DNA of 6,898 nt from Spyradocola sp050942925 (GTDB lineage Bacteria; Bacillota; Clostridia; Christensenellales; UBA1750), in NCBI GenBank assembly GCA_050942925.1, contig JBMNOF010000100.1, forward strand, positions 1-6,898, written 5' to 3'. Under the pieces are notes generated by a model. That model saw only the letters and a program-made list of their open reading frames with translations, was not told where the DNA came from and ran no database searches. A program made the position numbers and the translations under genes. Below, in pieces: positions 1-5,170 of the stretch; position 1 is the first letter of the stretch; every line of letters starts with the position of its first letter.

Positions 1-185
1 GTCGCATACAGTTTGACCTGCCCAGCCAATTTCGGCTCCCCGCGGCTGTTGGTCCGGAACTTCCGGTTCGCCGCATCCTCGACCGCCGTCGCCAGCCCAT
101 CCCCCGCCTTGGGACTGCTCCCCGCGTGGTTGTTGTTTCCGTTCACCGTCGCGGTGGGCCACAAACGCGATGCGTTCCCGCCGGT
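1..185 (-). other. probable continuation of the methyltransferase in a second reading frame
   Basis: Read with codons starting at base 164, one base downstream of the methyltransferase frame (codon start 165), this strand encodes LWPTATVNGNNNHAG, then GDGLATAV, then GEPKLAGQVKLYAT at the window edge. WPT(P/A)T and KLAGQVKLYAT-like blocks are, from my memory of the family, typical of the variable region after motif VIII in phage C5-methylases. The frame is open from well before base 185 to the edge. A simple reading is that the gene carries a frameshift or small deletion between motif VIII and this block. The alternative is that this peptide is a chance shadow and the first frame is real; the composition of the two translations favours the frameshift. 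Confidence 0.5.
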
Positions 186-660
186 GCGGCGCTCCGACAG
201 CCGCAGCTTCAAAATCAAACACGACGGCGTGATAGCCCGCACGCTCCAAGTCCTTGATAACGTCGGCTGCGGCAATGCGCAGGATTCCAGGTACGTTCTC
301 ACCGACCACCCAACGCGGCGCAAGCTCCCGGATAACTCTGGACATCTCCGGCCAGAGGTAACGGTCGTCCCCTTTGCCCTTTTGCTTTCCAGCCACGGAA
401 AAGGGCTGACAGGGGAATCCGCCTGAAATAACGTCAACTGTTCGCAGTCCTGTCCGCTCATAAAAGCTCTCCTTCGTCAAAGTGCGGATGTCCCGCCAGC
501 GCGGCACGTCCGGCCAGTGCTTCTCCAGCACTTTGGTTGGGTAGTCCGCCCATTCACACTGCCCGACCGTGGTAAACCCCGCCCATTCTGCGGCAAGGTC
601 AAGGCCGCCGATTCCGCTGAACAGGCTAAGGTGGGTCAGCGCGGAGGTATTCCTGTCCAT
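1..660 (-). CDS. DNA (cytosine-5) methyltransferase, 3' end outside window, probably frame-disrupted
   Basis: Transfers a methyl group from S-adenosylmethionine to carbon 5 of cytosine in a specific DNA site. The 220 visible codons show the C5-methylase motifs in order: motif I FSGIGG (residues 14-19, cofactor binding), motif IV GGFPCQPFS (80-88) with catalytic Cys84, motif VI ENV (121-123) and motif VIII HRRER (159-163). The ATG at 660 has GGAGG nine bases upstream and starts 35 bases inside the preceding 56-aa gene. The frame stays open to base 1, so the target-recognition region and motifs IX-X lie beyond the window. After about residue 167 this frame becomes a low-complexity G/Q/R-rich string, while the next frame reads like the usual downstream part of phage methylases; see the entry at 1-185. 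No restriction enzyme is adjacent, so an orphan methylase protecting phage DNA is the likeliest role (inference). Confidence 0.88.
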   Translation of the reverse strand, partial: MDRNTSALTHLSLFSGIGGLDLAAEWAGFTTVGQCEWADYPTKVLEKHWPDVPRWRDIRTLTKESFYERTGLRTVDVISGGFPCQPFSVAGKQKGKGDDRYLWPEMSRVIRELAPRWVVGENVPGILRIAAADVIKDLERAGYHAVVFDFEAAAVGAPHRRERIAFVAHRDGERKQQPRGEQSQGGGWAGDGGRGCGEPEVPDQQPRGAEIGWAGQTVCD

Positions 661-796
661 CGCTCCATTCCTCCATTTCCAGCTTCCCGTGCCCCTCCTC
701 CGCCCGCGGGTTCAGCCACAAGCACTCCACCCGGGCCACGCCCCGCTCGGCGACCGTCCGCCACTTCACGCCGGGGTATTTCAGCGTGGGCGTCAT
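626..796 (-). CDS. 56-aa phage protein of unknown function
   Basis: Begins MTPTLKYPGVKW and ends EYLRADPP. The ATG at 796 follows the stop of the regulator gene by three bases and has AAGGAAGG seven bases upstream, so translation is well supported. The protein is rich in Trp, Glu and Arg (three Trp in the first 50 residues, a GluGlu-rich stretch at about 33-44), with no signal peptide, membrane segment or recognisable motif. Its 3' end overlaps the methyltransferase start by 35 bases, so the two are probably translated from the same message. I do not recognise the family. It is real mainly because it fills an otherwise empty gap in a tightly packed operon and has its own ribosome site. Confidence 0.6.
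   Translation of the reverse strand: MTPTLKYPGVKWRTVAERGVARVECLWLNPRAEEGHGKLEMEEWSDGQEYLRADPP
670..674 (-). promoter_or_regulatory. Shine-Dalgarno of the methyltransferase gene, inside the upstream gene
   Basis: GGAGG ends nine bases before the ATG at 660. It lies within the coding sequence of the 56-aa gene and fixes the methyltransferase start, confirming that the two genes overlap. Confidence 0.7.
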
Positions 797-799
797 GGC

Positions 800-1321
800 T
801 CAACCTTCCTTTCGCAGGTCGTCGGGGATGTCGGGCAAGCTGTCGGCGCGCTGCAGTGTGGTGACAGCCTCGCGCAGGCGGTGGTAAAACATCCGCTCGG
901 AACAGGGGTAGGAGCGGATAAAGGCATCCCGTGCGTGGGGATAGGGGTTTGCGTAATAGCCGTAGAGAATCATCGCCTGCTCTTGCGTGAGAGCGCCGGT
1001 CATCGCCCGCAGAACGTTGAAATAGAAATCCGTTAAGATCGCCATACTGCGGTTTTGTGCCTCGATCTCGTGCTGCAAATCGGCGCGCCGGTCGGCCGCC
1101 ACGGCGGTGGGGTCGGAGGTCTGATTGCCGCGCGGCAAGATCACGCCCACGCGCTCGCCGTTACGGGTTTCAAAATTCGTCTCGATGGGCGCGAGGACGG
1201 GCGGAGCGGGGAGGGCGGACAAGGTGTCGCTTAGCCTCTGTAGTCGGCGGTTTAGGGCGTTGAGACGGCGTGCGGCAATACTCCATGCAAAGAGGCAGGC
1301 TTTGACTTCACTCCGCGTCAT
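800..1321 (-). CDS. ArpU/RinA-like phage transcriptional regulator (sigma-70 region 4-like C-terminus)
   Basis: A 173-aa protein. The N-terminal half is helical and charged (about residues 1-32 and 76-105), with a Pro-rich and GlyAsnGlnThrSerAspPro-type linker between, as in small phage regulators of the ArpU, RinA or DUF1492 type. The C-terminal 60 residues (LTQEQAMILYGYY at 111-123, then SERMFYHRLREAVTTL at 141-156) look like a helix-turn-helix of the sigma-70 region 4 kind, whose last helix reads DNA. Such proteins often close the early module and switch on late genes, which fits its place after the RusA-type gene. The ATG at 1321 is preferred to upstream starts because AGGAGG lies nine bases before it; this start overlaps the RusA-type gene by 14 bases. 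Family assignment is by architecture, without a strong signature motif, so function is tentative. Confidence 0.55.
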   Translation of the reverse strand: MTRSEVKACLFAWSIAARRLNALNRRLQRLSDTLSALPAPPVLAPIETNFETRNGERVGVILPRGNQTSDPTAVAADRRADLQHEIEAQNRSMAILTDFYFNVLRAMTGALTQEQAMILYGYYANPYPHARDAFIRSYPCSERMFYHRLREAVTTLQRADSLPDIPDDLRKEG

Positions 1322-1694
1322 CCGCGCCCACCTCCTCAATCTCGATCTCAATTCGGGGGCGCTTGCCGTCCACGGAGAACGTGTCCGTGAAGCCGTCCAC
1401 GCAGTTCCATCCGTCGCCCTTGATCAGGCCGATGGAGACGAAAGCGTCTTGGACAAACTTGTGCGCGAAGGCGATGTTGTCCTTGTCGCGCTTGCGGTCG
1501 CGCTCGAACCAATGGTAGTGCAGGATCACGGGGTGCTGGTAGGGCCGGGGCTTGTGATGCAGGCAGTCGTAAACCGCCGCTTTGACGATGGCTTCCTGTT
1601 TCGCCTTGAAGGACGAGGCCGCCACACGGTTGGTGCGGCATTTCAGGATGTACTCGTTCGCCCCGGCCAGTCTGCCGGGAATGGTGATCTTCAC
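1308..1694 (-). CDS. rusA: RusA-family Holliday junction resolvase
   Basis: A 128-aa endonuclease that would cut four-way DNA junctions produced by phage recombination and replication. The length matches RusA (about 120 aa). The N-terminus (KITIPGRL) is the first beta strand typical of the family. The diagnostic acidic block is RDKDNIAFAHKFVQDAF (residues 69-85), with Asp70, Asp72 and Asn73 in the D-x-D-N motif and Asp83; a further Asp-rich strand IKGDGW (91-96) supplies another likely metal ligand, followed by an alternating charged strand RIEIEIEE near the end. The start is GTG at 1694; its first base is the last base of the SSB stop codon (TAGTG). No good Shine-Dalgarno precedes it, suggesting translation by ribosomes finishing SSB (inference). 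It belongs functionally with Erf and Gam. Confidence 0.85.
   Translation of the reverse strand: MKITIPGRLAGANEYILKCRTNRVAASSFKAKQEAIVKAAVYDCLHHKPRPYQHPVILHYHWFERDRKRDKDNIAFAHKFVQDAFVSIGLIKGDGWNCVDGFTDTFSVDGKRPRIEIEIEEVGADDAE
1331..1336 (-). promoter_or_regulatory. Shine-Dalgarno that fixes the regulator start
   Basis: AGGAGG, nine bases before the ATG at 1321 and inside the end of the RusA-type gene. The longer frame starting at 1351 has no comparable site, so the shorter start is chosen. Confidence 0.7.
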
Positions 1695-2119
1695 TAGAAG
1701 GGCAGTTGGTCGTCCTCGTCCACCGGCACGTAATCTTCCAGGACGGAGGGATGCGGTGTCGCCTTGGTCTTGGCCTTTGCGGGAGGCTGGTTTCCGGCCT
1801 CGGGCTTGCTGTCCGCAAACTCGGCGGAGTTCACGACGATGTTCGTCGCGTAGCCCTTGGTGCCGTCCTCCTTGTCCCAGGTCCGCGTCTGGACGGAGCC
1901 TTCAAGCAGGATGCGCCGCCCTTTGGAAAAATACTTTTCGATGAACTCCGCCGTCTTGCCAAAGGCAGTGCAGGAGAGAAAGTCGCTCTCGTATTCTCCC
2001 TCCTGGTTTTTGAAGGTCCTGCGAACGCCGATGCGGAAGTTGGCAACGCTGTTTCCCGATTGCGACGCCCGCATTTCGGGATCGGCGACCAGATTGCCCA
2101 TGAGGATCACTTTATTCAT
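1694..2119 (-). CDS. ssb: single-stranded DNA-binding protein
   Basis: Coats single-stranded DNA at the replication fork and in recombination intermediates and recruits partners through its tail. The 141 residues show the standard bacterial/phage layout: an OB-fold beginning MNKVILMGNLVADPE and including NFRIGV (27-32) and GRRILLEGSVQTRTWD (67-82), a flexible Pro/Lys/Thr-rich linker at about 105-125, and an acidic tip ending DDQLPF (136-141), close to the canonical DDDIPF that binds partner proteins. The ATG at 2119 has AGGAGG nine bases upstream and follows the helicase stop by 13 bases. The position between helicase and resolvase is usual for phage early modules. Confidence 0.95.
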   Translation of the reverse strand: MNKVILMGNLVADPEMRASQSGNSVANFRIGVRRTFKNQEGEYESDFLSCTAFGKTAEFIEKYFSKGRRILLEGSVQTRTWDKEDGTKGYATNIVVNSAEFADSKPEAGNQPPAKAKTKATPHPSVLEDYVPVDEDDQLPF

Positions 2120-2132
2120 GGTGCTTTTCCTC

Positions 2133-3485
2133 CTATTCCATGGTCATCTGCTCCGGCAAAGGCTCGGGGCGGGTGTCCACAAAGGTCATTTTGTCTTTGA
2201 TGAATTGGGTGTATACTGTCCCCAACACGGACTGCCTCGCCTTGGCGATGTTGATCGCCACTACCGCCCGGCCCGTGTCCTTGTTCATGTCGATCAACGC
2301 CTGCACATCTGGGTCGGCGGCACTGGCGGGGCAGTAGAGCAACCAAACGTTGTCCGCATCTTGCTCGATGGAACCGCTGTCGCGCAGGTCAGTGAGCTGG
2401 GGGGTGGGGTCGCTGCGGCCCTTGGGATCGCGGTTGAGCTGGGAGAGGAGCAGGACGGGGACGTTGAGTTCTATAGCCAACTCCTTGAATGCCCAACTGA
2501 TCTCCGCCACCTGGTCATTCCGGCTGCCCCTGGTACTCTCAGGATGGATGAGCTGTAGATAGTCGATGCAAACCAGATCAAGCCCGCCTTGAGCCGCCCA
2601 GCGGCGGCAGTTGGTCCGCACCTTGGTCACGGTGGTGGAGCGGTTGTCCACCAAGATGCTGCTGTACTGACGGATTCCCATGGCCTCCTGCGCGGTTTCC
2701 CAGTCGTCTTCCCGCAGCCGCCCGATGCGGGACCTGGCCATGTGCACGCCGTGCCGTGCCAGGATGCGCTCGCCGATCTGCACGTCGCTCATCTCGCGGG
2801 AGACGAATACCACGCGCCGGTTTGCCATGGCCGCACGCTCTGCGATTTGCAGGGTCAGCGCGGTTTTGCCGGTGCCGGGCCGCGCGCCGATGACCGTCAT
2901 TTCTCCGGGGAATAGGCCGCCCGTCAGCTCGTCCAGCGCCGGGATGCCGCAGGAAACCGTGGTGACACTGCCGTCGGCGCGGGCCACAATGGCCTCATAG
3001 GTCCTTTCCAAGACGCCCTGCAGGCTGTGATCCTGCTGGACAGGCTGCCCACGCTCCAAGGCGGCAACGGCCTGCGCAGACTTTGCCAGCACCTCATCGA
3101 CCGTCGTATCGGTTTTCAGAAGGTCGTCGCAGAGGGCTTGGAGGCTTTTGAGTGCGTCGCGGCGCCGGCGCAGCTCCCGCAGCATCGAGACGTATTGTTC
3201 AGCCTTATAGCGGTCCTCAAAGTCGGAGGCATGGCGGTAGCTGGTCACAGTGGTGACCAGGGCCATTTCGTGGGTTTCGTTGAGCAAGGTGGGGAAGTCC
3301 GGCTCGCCGCCCCTGGCCGCAATCGCCTTGACGGCCCTGACGATCCTTTGGTTGACCTCCTCAAAGAAATCCTCCGGCTCGATTTGCTCAATCAGCTTTT
3401 GCGTCTCATGGTGGCTAAACAGTGCATGGATCAAGCGCCGCTCGGCGTCGATGTTGTAAAAGCGGGTGAGATCGTCCTTCCCCAT
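2133..3485 (-). CDS. dnaB: DnaB-type replicative DNA helicase
   Basis: A hexameric ring helicase that would unwind the phage fork. The 450 residues match full DnaB length. Residues 1-110 form the helical N-terminal domain (NIDAERRLIHALF near the start). The RecA-like ATPase domain follows: GIPALDELTGGLFPGE (180-195), Walker A GARPGTGKT (200-208, Lys207), catalytic-type Glu231 in SREM, Walker B LDLVCIDYLQL (302-312, Asp308), motif H3 LLLSQLNR (345-352), the DnaB signature DLRDSGSIEQDAD (366-378) and AKARQS (414-419), which carries the usual basic finger. The ATG at 3485 has AGGAG six bases upstream and lies nine bases after the initiator stop. No separate helicase loader (DnaC/DnaI-like) is encoded beside it, so the upstream initiator or a host loader must deliver it (inference). 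It has no intein or truncation. Confidence 0.95.
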   Translation of the reverse strand: MGKDDLTRFYNIDAERRLIHALFSHHETQKLIEQIEPEDFFEEVNQRIVRAVKAIAARGGEPDFPTLLNETHEMALVTTVTSYRHASDFEDRYKAEQYVSMLRELRRRRDALKSLQALCDDLLKTDTTVDEVLAKSAQAVAALERGQPVQQDHSLQGVLERTYEAIVARADGSVTTVSCGIPALDELTGGLFPGEMTVIGARPGTGKTALTLQIAERAAMANRRVVFVSREMSDVQIGERILARHGVHMARSRIGRLREDDWETAQEAMGIRQYSSILVDNRSTTVTKVRTNCRRWAAQGGLDLVCIDYLQLIHPESTRGSRNDQVAEISWAFKELAIELNVPVLLLSQLNRDPKGRSDPTPQLTDLRDSGSIEQDADNVWLLYCPASAADPDVQALIDMNKDTGRAVVAINIAKARQSVLGTVYTQFIKDKMTFVDTRPEPLPEQMTME

Positions 3486-3494
3486 ACCCCGCTC

Positions 3495-4277
3495 CTATCG
3501 CCTGGGCGGCAGGGTGGGGACCTCCCGCGCGATGGCCCGCAGCTCCTCAACGGCCTTGTTCGCCGCAGGCGAAGCGGGCGGGGAAGAGGGTTTCTCCGGT
3601 TGGTACTCGTTTTCCCATTCGTGAGCGTTGAGCCAGGTAGCGGGATGGGGGATGAATCCCTCTTTGAATCGGCTGTCAAACTGGATGGAGCGCCGCAGGC
3701 CGTCCATGATGGCCTCGAAGAGGGCGGGGTTGACTTTGAGTTTTTGCCAGGCGGTGAGCGCGCTGGCCTTCTTTCGCTTTAGGGGGTATGCCGACCAGAA
3801 GCGGTTGAAAAGGGCTTGCGCTTGTGTGACCGTATTCTCTTTATCGGTTCTTACATCGGTATTTATTATCGGGTATTGCTTTGTCGATTCCGACAACGGC
3901 GGTTGTTGATTTCGACAAACGCCGTTGTCGTTTTGGGAAACCGCGTTTGTCGATTTCGTGCCCATGCGATAGACCGCCATTGCCTGATCTGTCGCCGCAT
4001 ACCACTTTGTGCTGTCCTTGCGATCCTCGTTGTAGTTCCCAACCCGGATATATCCACACTTCTCTAATTTGGACAGTGCCGCAATAATCCCATAGTTGGT
4101 CATGTACGGGAACAACTCTGCGAAGGAAGCAACGGTAGAGAAGGTCCAGTAAGTTCCGTCGTAGAAATGCTTGTGATCTGCACGGTGCTTTGCGCACCAG
4201 AACGCAATGTTTTTGAGCAGGATCGCCGCGTTGACGCCGACCTCCGCGGCGAGATTCACCTCAAAGGAGTGCTCCAT
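3495..4277 (-). CDS. phage replisome organiser / replication initiator with DnaT-like C-terminal domain
   Basis: A 260-aa protein expected to bind the phage origin and bring in the helicase encoded just downstream. Residues 1-95 form a winged-helix domain of phage initiators: EVNLAAEVGVNAAILLKNI (6-24), then YWTFSTVASFAELFPYMT and IIAALSKLEKCGYIRVG (64-80). Residues 105-150 are a Ser/Asn/Gln-rich flexible linker. Residues 156-224 (LFNRFWSAYPLKRKK ... IPHPATWLNAHEWENE) form the conserved C-terminal domain of phage primosome proteins, which I compare with the DnaT DNA-binding domain. A Pro/Ser-rich tail follows. The ATG at 4277 has AAAGGAGG nine bases upstream, so the longer frame to 4325 is rejected; it starts four bases after the Erf stop. 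Iteron-like repeats and an A+T-rich stretch sit in the DNA encoding the linker, suggesting the protein binds inside its own gene, as lambda O does. Confidence 0.8.
   Translation of the reverse strand: MEHSFEVNLAAEVGVNAAILLKNIAFWCAKHRADHKHFYDGTYWTFSTVASFAELFPYMTNYGIIAALSKLEKCGYIRVGNYNEDRKDSTKWYAATDQAMAVYRMGTKSTNAVSQNDNGVCRNQQPPLSESTKQYPIINTDVRTDKENTVTQAQALFNRFWSAYPLKRKKASALTAWQKLKVNPALFEAIMDGLRRSIQFDSRFKEGFIPHPATWLNAHEWENEYQPEKPSSPPASPAANKAVEELRAIAREVPTLPPRR
3832..3872. other. A+T-rich stretch with CCGAT repeats, candidate DNA-unwinding element
   Basis: Bases 3832-3868 contain 26 A/T out of 37, clearly richer than the surrounding G+C-rich genes. On the minus strand CCGAT occurs three times, at 3872-3868, 3859-3855 and 3847-3843, each followed by an A-rich run, 13 and 12 bases apart. 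The stretch abuts the iteron array on its downstream side, the same position as the A+T-rich melting region in lambda ori. It encodes residues of the initiator linker (IINTDVRTDKENT). Role as the melting site is inference. Confidence 0.5.
3870..3957 (-). repeat. four 22-bp iterons, candidate phage replication origin
   Basis: Four tandem units start at 3957, 3935, 3913 and 3891 (minus strand), exactly 22 bp apart. Each begins with a version of AAATCGACAA: half-sites CGACAA lie at 3952-3947, 3930-3925 and 3886-3881, and CAACAA at 3908-3903. In the two central units the half-site is matched by TTGTCG after six bases, giving 18-bp dyads at 3913-3930 (perfect arms) and 3891-3908 (one mismatch). 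The right half decays in the first and last unit. The array encodes residues 107-136 of the initiator linker; because 22 is not a multiple of 3 the copies encode different peptides, so repetition is at DNA level. Two helical turns per unit would place bound proteins on one face of DNA. Origin function is inferred from similarity in layout to lambda ori. Confidence 0.75.
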
Positions 4278-4281
4278 GGCC

Positions 4282-4926
4282 TCATCCCTCCTTTGGCTTG
4301 CATTTGTCGCAGAGCGCTTCGCCAAACTTCTGCTCCCGCATGTGGTACTCCTGGCCCGGCGAAAACTCCCTGCCCTTGGCGGAGGTGAAGCCCTTAAACG
4401 GTGCGCCGCACTTGACGCACTTGTACTCCTTGGGCTTGCTGGGTTCTGGCGTTACGGCGTCCGGGTCCTGCATCTCCTCGGTAGGGATGCAGAAAACCTG
4501 GAAGCAGGCGTATTTGAACGCGACGCTCATGGCCTTGTTGCTGGCCTTGTCGCCGCTGTCCATCGCCTCGCCAACGACCGTCGCCTCCACGTGGCTTCCA
4601 TCCGGGGCAAAGAAGGTGTAACGGATGCGCAGTATGGAGTACAGCAGATTTGCCCCGCTCTTGGTGGTGCGTTCCTCCCTAGACTGCTCCAATACCTCCG
4701 GCACGACGACGATTCCCAGCTTGGAAAGGATGGGATGCAAGGCGTTCATCACGTCGTCCACGCCCCGGTACATGAACCCGCTGCCCTGCGTGTTGCGCTT
4801 GTCCTTGCTGATCGCCCCGATCTCGTCAGCCGCAAGAGCTAACAGGGAATAGATGCGAGGATAGTCCATGTCAGTCGTCTGCGCGGCGGGTGGTGTCTGA
4901 ACTGACGGCGTTGTCACGGTAGTCAT
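4282..4926 (-). CDS. erf: ERF-family single-strand annealing protein
   Basis: Anneals complementary single strands during phage recombination, as Erf of P22 does. The 214-aa protein has the ERF core at about residues 22-150: IYSLLALAADEIGAISKDKRN (25-45), FMYRGVDDVMNALHPILSKLG (51-71), a central beta region with LLYSILRIRYTFFAPDG, and GEAMDSGDKASNKAMSVAFKYA (119-140), the most conserved ERF block. The N-terminal 20 residues are a Thr/Pro-rich lead. The C-terminus carries Cys170-x2-Cys173 and Cys206-x2-Cys209, a likely zinc-binding tail. The ATG at 4926 is supported by GGAGG nine bases upstream and places the first 56 bases inside the previous gene; the internal Met at 20 has no ribosome site. 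It works with Gam (upstream), SSB and the RusA-type resolvase. Confidence 0.9.
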   Translation of the reverse strand: MTTVTTPSVQTPPAAQTTDMDYPRIYSLLALAADEIGAISKDKRNTQGSGFMYRGVDDVMNALHPILSKLGIVVVPEVLEQSREERTTKSGANLLYSILRIRYTFFAPDGSHVEATVVGEAMDSGDKASNKAMSVAFKYACFQVFCIPTEEMQDPDAVTPEPSKPKEYKCVKCGAPFKGFTSAKGREFSPGQEYHMREQKFGEALCDKCKPKEG

Positions 4927-5170
4927 GTAGCAATTCCTCCAATCTCAGTTTTACATCTGAAAAACTCATTGTGTCCCCGAATTCGTCGTGCTCGTAGTCA
5001 CTAAAGGTCTCGACGTTGTAATGGCCAGCGACGAGACAGCCGATCATCACCTCCGGCCCTGCGAAGGGACAAAGCTTGATATTGACCACGACGCCATGCC
5101 GTGCAAGCGCGGCCCCCGCTTCCAGCACGTAGCGCAAGACGCCCAAGTTTTCCTCTGTGATGGCTTTCAT
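4871..5170 (-). CDS. 99-aa phage protein of unknown function between gam and erf
   Basis: Begins MKAITEENLGVLRYVLEAG and ends with a polar tail. It looks like a small soluble alpha/beta protein: helix at about 5-25, strands around VVVNIKL (27-33) and VMIGCLVAGHYNVETFSDY (41-59), then an acidic stretch and a helix at 70-85 (SDVKLRLEELLHDY). There is no signal peptide or membrane segment. The ATG at 5170 overlaps the Gam stop as ATGA and has GAGGTGA seven bases upstream; longer frames to 5293 lie inside Gam and lack support. Its 3' end overlaps erf by 56 bases. I do not recognise the family. Its place between a nuclease inhibitor and an annealing protein suggests a recombination accessory role, which is inference only. 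Confidence 0.75.
   Translation of the reverse strand: MKAITEENLGVLRYVLEAGAALARHGVVVNIKLCPFAGPEVMIGCLVAGHYNVETFSDYEHDEFGDTMSFSDVKLRLEELLHDYRDNAVSSDTTRRADD
4936..4940 (-). promoter_or_regulatory. Shine-Dalgarno of erf, within the upstream gene
   Basis: GGAGG nine bases before the ATG at 4926, located inside the 99-aa gene. It supports the long 56-base overlap between the two genes rather than a shorter Erf starting at Met20. Confidence 0.7.

Noticed and set aside
13..426. 137-codon open frame on the plus strand
   Set aside because: Antisense to the methyltransferase, whose motifs I-VIII are clear.
1857..2558. 233-codon open frame on the plus strand
   Set aside because: Entirely antisense to SSB and the DnaB-type helicase, both unmistakable; no ribosome site or motif.
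3027..3782. 251-codon open frame on the plus strand
   Set aside because: It lies opposite the helicase and initiator genes, has no family signature, and crosses their junction; it is a shadow of G+C-rich coding DNA.
3870..3957. CRISPR array reading of the regular repeats
   Set aside because: Units are contiguous 22-bp copies with no spacers, diverged from each other and inside a coding gene; iterons explain them better.
4046..4058. 10-bp palindrome GGATATATCC overlapping a DnaA-box-like ATATCCACA about 90 bases upstream of the iterons
   Set aside because: Tempting as part of the origin, but it differs from the TTATNCACA consensus at the first base, is single, and encodes conserved winged-helix residues; chance is likely.
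4278..4325. Longer start at 4325 for the initiator
   Set aside because: The extra 16 residues lie inside erf; the ATG at 4277 has a strong AAAGGAGG at nine bases.
4207..4842. 211-codon open frame on the plus strand
   Set aside because: Antisense to erf; composition is that of a mirror frame and it lacks recognisable features.
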